64,000 nucleotides of DNA from an uncultured Actinomycetes bacterium. GTDB taxonomy: Bacteria; Actinomycetota; Actinomycetes; Mycobacteriales; Mycobacteriaceae. Below the pieces are notes generated by a model that did no database searches, was not told where the DNA came from, and worked only from the letters and a program-made list of their open reading frames with translations. The stretch is taken from contig CAISDL010000045.1 in NCBI GenBank assembly GCA_903884065.1, forward strand, positions 1-64,000. The letters run 5' to 3'. Positions 57,206-64,000 of the stretch are shown here, piece after piece (the stretch's first letter is position 1; each line of letters starts with the position of its first letter). The translations under genes were made by a program, and so were the position numbers.

Positions 57206-57501
57206 TGTTCCTCCCCCAGGATCTGCGGGACGACGAAGCGGCCGTCCTCGGCAGCGGGAGCCTCCGCCAGCGCCTGCTGCTGGGTGAGGCTGGAGCCCGC
57301 GACGTCCGGGCGGGTGACGTTCTCGGTCTTGAGCGGGTTGCCGGTCGGCGTGACGCCGCTCGCATCGACGGCCTGGATCTGGCCGACGTAGCCGAGGATC
57401 GCATCGAGCTGGCCGGCGAAGCCGTCGATTTCCTCATCGGTCAGCGCCAGGCGGGCCAGCTTGGCGAGCTTGGCGACATCTTCCCGGGAGATTGTGGACA
57501 C
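57202..57501 (-). CDS. gatC: Aspartyl/glutamyl-tRNA amidotransferase subunit C
   Basis: The 99-residue subunit, which stabilises GatA on GatB, begins [20 protein letters not shown] and has [20 protein letters not shown], then [20 protein letters not shown] and [13 protein letters not shown] at the end. These are the standard two helices and extended tail of GatC. It overlaps gatA (ATGA). Confidence 0.95.
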   Translation of the reverse strand: MSTISREDVAKLAKLARLALTDEEIDGFAGQLDAILGYVGQIQAVDASGVTPTGNPLKTENVTRPDVAGSSLTQQQALAEAPAAEDGRFVVPQILGEEQ

Positions 57502-57567
57502 GGGTGACCAGCCTAGCGGCGGTGACGACGCGGGCCGGTACGGCCGGGGGCAATGACGGCCGTGGGA

Positions 57568-57972
57568 CTAGCGGCCGAGTAATTCGTAGGTGACCCCGAG
57601 CGCACGATAAGTCGGCTCGGCACGTCTGTCGCATGTGATCAGCGGCAACCGGTGCTCGCGGGCAGAGGCCGCCACCAGTCCGTCGTAGACCGACCCGCCG
57701 GCCAGTCCGAGCGCGGCGAATTCCCGTAGCAGCGCCGTGGTGTCGGTTGCCGACAGAAAACGGGAGTCCGGGAAATTCGTCAGTTCGAGGTGCAGTGCCG
57801 TCGCCGGGTCAAGGCGCTGCGGTGCCGGTAACCGGGTGAGAACCGAGAGGAATTCCACCGCGGCATGCCCTGACATTCCGCGGCGGCACGTCAGCAGTCT
57901 GGCCTTGGCCGCCCCGTGGAACGGGTTCTCCCGTTGCACCAGCGCAAGGGCCGCGCTGGTGTCGAGAAGCAC
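57568..57972 (-). CDS. vapC: PIN-domain toxin, VapC type
   Basis: The 134-residue protein has the PIN fold, with MLLDTSAALALVQRENPFHG (first Asp), then GMSGHAAVEFLSVLTRLPAP with a catalytic Glu, and GGSVYDGLVAASAREHRLPL with the third/fourth acid (YDGL). LITCDRRAEPTYRALGV ends the chain. VapC toxins are Mg-dependent RNases. The start is taken as GTG 57972, overlapping the vapB stop; an upstream ATG in frame would lie inside vapB. The pair is inserted between gatC and the ACT gene. Confidence 0.85.
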   Translation of the reverse strand: MLLDTSAALALVQRENPFHGAAKARLLTCRRGMSGHAAVEFLSVLTRLPAPQRLDPATALHLELTNFPDSRFLSATDTTALLREFAALGLAGGSVYDGLVAASAREHRLPLITCDRRAEPTYRALGVTYELLGR

Positions 57973-57976
57973 GTGC

Positions 57977-58210
57977 TCAACGCTGGTCGGCAAGCCGCAA
58001 CTCCCTGACCGCGTCCGCATCGAGTTCCGGCCCGCCGTTGGGAAGCAGCAACAGGCCACCCTCCTCGTCGAGTTCGTGGGTGACCGGGCTCTCGATCCGG
58101 ATGGCCGCGCCGTCGAGGGATATCTCGACTTCTCCCGCGGTGATGCCAGCCTGTTCTCGCAGCAACTTGGGTATTACCAAGCGCCCGGCTTTATCGATGG
58201 TAGTGCGCAT
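57977..58210 (-). CDS. vapB: AbrB-type antitoxin, VapB
   Basis: The 77-residue protein has the AbrB/MazE swapped-hairpin domain: MRTTIDKAGRLVIPKLLREQ then AGITAGEVEISLDGAAIRIE. An acidic tail (ELDEEGGLLLLPNGGPELDA) can bind the PIN toxin. It precedes vapC, its stop overlapping the toxin's first codons. Such antitoxins bind their own promoter as a dimer. The region upstream (58211-58240) contains attaccatctcagtggtat, a short weak palindrome that could be the operator. Confidence 0.87.
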   Translation of the reverse strand: MRTTIDKAGRLVIPKLLREQAGITAGEVEISLDGAAIRIESPVTHELDEEGGLLLLPNGGPELDADAVRELRLADQR

Positions 58211-58297
58211 GGCATAAGATTACCATCTCAGTGGTATCGGGTGGATCGGCGCCATCGCCGACATGCCCGCCGCCGCACCCTGTGCAACAGTGGGCGC

Positions 58298-61068
<2,771 letters not shown>

Positions 61069-61077
61069 CTAGCCGAG

Positions 61078-61144
61078 AGCGCCGAGTGCCCCATGCCGCA
61101 GCGGTCTACTCGCATTTTGGCTGCGAGGTTGGGCACTCGGCGCT
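61078..61144. repeat. 14-bp inverted repeat between MetE-like gene and ligA
   Basis: AGCGCCGAGTGCCC (61078-61091) and its exact complement GGGCACTCGGCGCT (61131-61144) are separated by 39 bases that include gcagc/gctgc arms. The element fills the gap between the 3' end of the MetE-like gene and the 5' end of ligA. It could be the MetE-like gene's terminator or a small mobile-type repeat. Confidence 0.85.
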
Positions 61145-61146
61145 GG

Positions 61147-62157
61147 TTAGATCGCGCTCGGATCCTCCGCGATCGCCGAGGCGGCGCGCTCCACCAAGCC
61201 GGTGGCCGCCCGCGCCCAGGCATCGGTGGCCCCGGCCAGCCCGCAGGTAGGGCTGATGCCGACTCGCGTCCCCAGCACCGCGCGCGGGAAGCCGATCCGG
61301 TCGGTGACGGCGGCCGCGGCGGCAGCCACCTCCTCGGCCGTGGGCTGGGACTCGGGAGCGGTCGACGGCACCAGGCCCAGGACGGCGGTGCGACCGGAGT
61401 CGACGAACGCGCCCAGTCCGTCGAGCCCTTCGGGGCCGAGCATCCCGACGTCGAGCGAAATCGCGTGAATGGCGCTGCGCTGCAACACCGTCCAGGGCAG
61501 GTCCGCCGCGCAGCTGTGCAGCATCACCTCGCACCCGACCCGGGCGGCGCAGACGTCCAGCAGGCTGATCGCCAGGGTCTCGTCGACCGGGTGTACCGGG
61601 CTCAGCGCGGTGACCCCGCTGATCCGCCCGGCCAGCGCGGCGGGCAGCAACGGCTCGTCGAACTGCACGACCACCGGCGCCGACAGCCGGCGTGCCACCT
61701 CGGCGCGGTGGACGGCCATCCCCTCGGCCAGCGACGCCGCCAGATCGCGGACGGCACCCGGATCGGTGATCGCCCGGTGCCCGTTGGACAGTTCCAACTC
61801 CACGGCCAGCGTGATCGGGCCGGCGACCTGCAGCTTGACGGTCCGCCCGGAGTCCGCTCCCCCGGCCTTCTCCCAGGCCTCCTCGAGCGCGTCGAGGTCC
61901 TCGCCGAGCAGACTCGCCGCGCGCCGGGTGACCGACCCGGGACGGGCGGCGATCCGGTACCCGCGCGGTGCGGTGTCGATGGCGATGTCGACCAGCAGCG
62001 CCCCGGCCCGGCCGATCATGTCCGCCCCCACACCGCGGCCGGGGAACTCGGGTAGGTAGGGCAGTCGGTGCAGTTCACCGACGATCACCTCGGCGGCGCG
62101 CCGTGGGTTGGTACCCGGCCAGGAGCCGATCCCGGTGGCGGCCGCGAAAACCGTCAC
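61147..62157 (-). CDS. MetE C-terminal-like (cobalamin-independent methionine synthase-like) protein
   Basis: The 336-residue protein resembles the C-terminal barrel of MetE/UROD-like proteins. It starts [20 protein letters not shown], has [40 protein letters not shown] and [20 protein letters not shown], then [20 protein letters not shown] near the end. The HSC and PTCGL motifs are the zinc-binding positions (His, Cys, Cys). The N-terminal half of MetE is absent, so the role in methionine synthesis is not assured. It equals Rv3015c. GTG 62157 overlaps the mnmA stop (GTGA). Confidence 0.85.
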   Translation of the reverse strand: MTVFAAATGIGSWPGTNPRRAAEVIVGELHRLPYLPEFPGRGVGADMIGRAGALLVDIAIDTAPRGYRIAARPGSVTRRAASLLGEDLDALEEAWEKAGGADSGRTVKLQVAGPITLAVELELSNGHRAITDPGAVRDLAASLAEGMAVHRAEVARRLSAPVVVQFDEPLLPAALAGRISGVTALSPVHPVDETLAISLLDVCAARVGCEVMLHSCAADLPWTVLQRSAIHAISLDVGMLGPEGLDGLGAFVDSGRTAVLGLVPSTAPESQPTAEEVAAAAAAVTDRIGFPRAVLGTRVGISPTCGLAGATDAWARAATGLVERAASAIAEDPSAI

Positions 62158-63230
62158 CCGGCAACCGGGACGAGGGTGGCGCTGGCCAGGACTTCGTCGC
62201 CCCCGGGGTCGGGGCGGTAGACCACCATGGTCTGCCCGGGCGCCACCCCGCGCAGTGGCGCGCGCAGGGCGACGTGCAACAGGTCGTCCACAGCACCGGC
62301 GATCCCCGCCGCCACACCGCCGTGGGCGCGGACCTGGACCTCGCACTCGACCAAACCATCGAGCGCGACTCCGGCGGTGAACACCGGATCCCGGCCGGTC
62401 AGGCTCCACACGTCGAGGTCCTCGGCACCACCCACCCGCACCGTCCCGGACTCGGCGTCGATGGCGGTGACGTAGCGCGGTTGGCCGTCCGGACCGGGCC
62501 CGGCGATGCCGAGGCCTTTGCGCTGGCCGACGGTGAAGCCGTGCACCCCGTCATGGCGGGCCAGCACGGCGCCGCCGGCATCGACGACCGCGCCGGGGCG
62601 CACCCCGATCCGGGCGCCCAGGAAGGCCTGGGTATCGCCGGAGGGGATGAAGCAGATGTCGTGGCTGTCGGGCTTGCTCGCCACCGCCAGGCCACGACGG
62701 GCGGCCTCGTCGCGAATCGCCGGCTTGGGGGTATCGCCGATCGGAAACACCGCATGGCGCAGCTGCTCGGCGGTCAGCACGGCGAGCACGTAGGACTGGT
62801 CCTTGTCAGCATCGACCGCACGACGCAACCGGCCCTCGGAAAGCCGGGCGTAGTGGCCGGTGGCCACCGCGTCGAAGCCCAGCGCCAGCGCCCTGGCCGC
62901 CAGCGCGGAGAACTTGATCCGCTCGTTGCAGCGCACGCAGGGGTTCGGGGTCTCGCCGCGTTCATAGGAGGACACGAAGTCGTCGATGACGTCGGCCTTG
63001 AACCGATCGGCGAAATCCCAGACGTAGAAGGGGATTCCGAGGATGTCGGCGACGCGGCGTGCATCGGCGGCGTCTTCTTTGGAGCAGCAACCGCGCGACC
63101 CACTCCGCAGTGTGCCGGGTGCGTGCGACAGCGCCAGGTGCACGCCCACCACCTCGTGGCCGGCGTCGACCATGCGGGCGGCGGCCACCGAGGAGTCGAC
63201 GCCGCCGCTCATCGCGGCGAGCACCTTCAT
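62154..63230 (-). CDS. mnmA: tRNA-specific 2-thiouridylase
   Basis: MnmA makes 2-thiouridine at the wobble position of Lys, Glu and Gln tRNAs using sulfur from a cysteine desulfurase. The 358-residue enzyme has the P-loop [40 protein letters not shown], the catalytic pair ([20 protein letters not shown] and [20 protein letters not shown]), and [10 protein letters not shown]. Its ATG at 63230 overlaps the desulfurase stop by 4 bases. Pairing with the sulfur donor fits a two-step thiolation route. Confidence 0.95.
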   Translation of the reverse strand: MKVLAAMSGGVDSSVAAARMVDAGHEVVGVHLALSHAPGTLRSGSRGCCSKEDAADARRVADILGIPFYVWDFADRFKADVIDDFVSSYERGETPNPCVRCNERIKFSALAARALALGFDAVATGHYARLSEGRLRRAVDADKDQSYVLAVLTAEQLRHAVFPIGDTPKPAIRDEAARRGLAVASKPDSHDICFIPSGDTQAFLGARIGVRPGAVVDAGGAVLARHDGVHGFTVGQRKGLGIAGPGPDGQPRYVTAIDAESGTVRVGGAEDLDVWSLTGRDPVFTAGVALDGLVECEVQVRAHGGVAAGIAGAVDDLLHVALRAPLRGVAPGQTMVVYRPDPGGDEVLASATLVPVAG

Positions 63231-64000
63231 CGCAGCCCCGCCGTCGAACTGGCCAGCGCAGCCTGCCGGGCCCGCGCCACCGCCCCGGGCAGCACCCGCA
63301 GTGCGGCGTCGACGTCCTCTGGCGTGCTGGTGTGGCCCAACGTCAGGCGCAACGAGCCACGCGCGAGTTCGGGATCGGCACCCATGGCCAGCAGGACGTG
63401 GGAGGCCCGCGCCACCCCGGCGGTACACGCCGAACCGGTGGAGCACTCGATTCCGTTGGCATCCAACAGCATCAGCAGCGAGTCGCCTTCGCAGCCGCGG
63501 AAGGTGAAGTGGGTGTTGCCGGGCAGTCGCTGGTCACCCTGGGCGCCGTTGAGGACGACGTCATCGATGGTGCCGAGCACCGCGTCGATCAGCCCGTCGC
63601 GCAGCCCGCGCAGCCTGGCGGCCGTCTCGTCCAGCGATCCGACCGAGATCTCGGCGGCTGTCGCCATCGCGACCGCCCCGGCGACGCCGACGGTGCCCGA
63701 CCGCACGTCGCGCTCCTGACCGCCGCCGTGCAGCAGGGGCACGCAGGCCGTGTCGCGGCGCAGCAGCAGTGCTCCCGTGCCGGTGGGGCCGCCGAACTTG
63801 TGGGCGGTGAGGCTCATCGCCGAGAGCCCCGACGCCGCGAAATCCGCCGGCACCTGGCCGATCGCCTGGACGGCGTCGCTGTGCATGGGTATCCCGAATT
63901 CCGCTGCGATAGCGGCCATTTCGGCGATCGGCATGATGGTGCCGACTTCGTTGTTGGCCCACATGACCGACACCAGCGCGACATCGCCGTGCTCGCGCAG
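63227..64000 (-). CDS. iscS: Cysteine desulfurase, 3' part; start beyond window
   Basis: A PLP-dependent enzyme that frees sulfur from cysteine. The visible ~257 residues, in a frame open to the right edge, have [52 protein letters not shown] (PLP lysine) and [20 protein letters not shown] with the catalytic Cys loop. The C-terminus is [15 protein letters not shown]. It equals Rv3025c (IscS) by order next to mnmA. The 5' end and start lie outside; Fe-S assembly and tRNA thiolation are the usual roles. Confidence 0.94.
   Translation of the reverse strand: MREHGDVALVSVMWANNEVGTIMPIAEMAAIAAEFGIPMHSDAVQAIGQVPADFAASGLSAMSLTAHKFGGPTGTGALLLRRDTACVPLLHGGGQERDVRSGTVGVAGAVAMATAAEISVGSLDETAARLRGLRDGLIDAVLGTIDDVVLNGAQGDQRLPGNTHFTFRGCEGDSLLMLLDANGIECSTGSACTAGVARASHVLLAMGADPELARGSLRLTLGHTSTPEDVDAALRVLPGAVARARQAALASSTAGLR

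Noticed and set aside
57737..58297. N-terminal extension of the ACT protein to 57737
   Set aside because: This stretch is antisense to vapB and vapC; the ACT domain begins at GTG 58298.

Overview
The window is a GC-rich actinobacterial chromosome segment, almost certainly from a non-tuberculous mycobacterium. Three things point there: PGRS-type glycine-rich proteins, an HU protein with a long lysine/alanine tail, and a gene order that follows the M. tuberculosis Rv2976c-Rv3025c backbone (ung, thiL, DUF3515 gene, ddlA, gpsA, fbiD, ppk1, mutT1, hupB, leuDC with an IclR regulator, Rv2991-like gene, gltX, FAH gene, MFS gene, leuB, serA, Rv2997-like gene, ilvCNB, cfp6, DoxX gene, lppZ, gatB, pfkA, gatA, gatC, ACT gene, ligA, MetE-like gene, mnmA, cysteine desulfurase). 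Gene names rest on recalled family resemblance and this synteny; no search was run.

Layout. 1-1.4 kb: end of rpmB, a 40-bp perfect palindrome, a broken HAD-type fragment and ung. 1.5-9.3 kb: a secreted PGRS protein, thiL, a DUF3515 protein, ddlA coupled to a PLP trans-sulfuration enzyme, a tandem repeat array, gpsA and fbiD. 9.3-17.1 kb: ppk1, mutT1, hupB, leuDC facing its IclR-type regulator, an F420/flavin-binding protein and tRNA-Glu/tRNA-Gln. 17.2-25.9 kb: gltX-FAH pair, MFS-pnuC-nadR (nicotinamide riboside salvage), leuB, serA and an FAD oxidoreductase. 25.9-34.8 kb: a PGRS protein ending in an aspartic protease, the ilvBNC operon behind a Val-rich leader peptide and an attenuator-like terminator, then cfp6, DoxX and lppZ.

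34.8-46.2 kb is the main accessory block. It is a leftward set of genes: response regulator, histidine kinase, small and large subunits of a group 2a-type (Huc-like) NiFe uptake hydrogenase, a maturation protease with a C-terminal extension, a 76-residue protein, a TPR-like protein, a NifU-Rieske fusion, an NHL-repeat protein, an unrecognised protein and a cytochrome P450. Most junctions overlap by a few bases, so the ten cistrons look co-regulated and translationally coupled. Neither hyp maturation genes nor a HucM-like gene is visible here.

46.3-64 kb: a HAD hydrolase, a large secreted Calx-beta/lipase protein, gatB with its 3' end tandemly copied, a cutinase, an MFS transporter, pfkA, an Ntn-type amide hydrolase, gatA-gatC, a vapBC pair, an ACT protein, ligA, a MetE-like protein and mnmA overlapping a cysteine desulfurase that runs off the right edge.

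The block links amino-acid biosynthesis (leucine, isoleucine/valine, serine), translation (gltX, tRNAs, gatCAB, mnmA) and DNA repair (ung, mutT1, ligA), with niche genes (hydrogenase, PGRS, lipase, cutinase, NR salvage, vapBC) inserted between.
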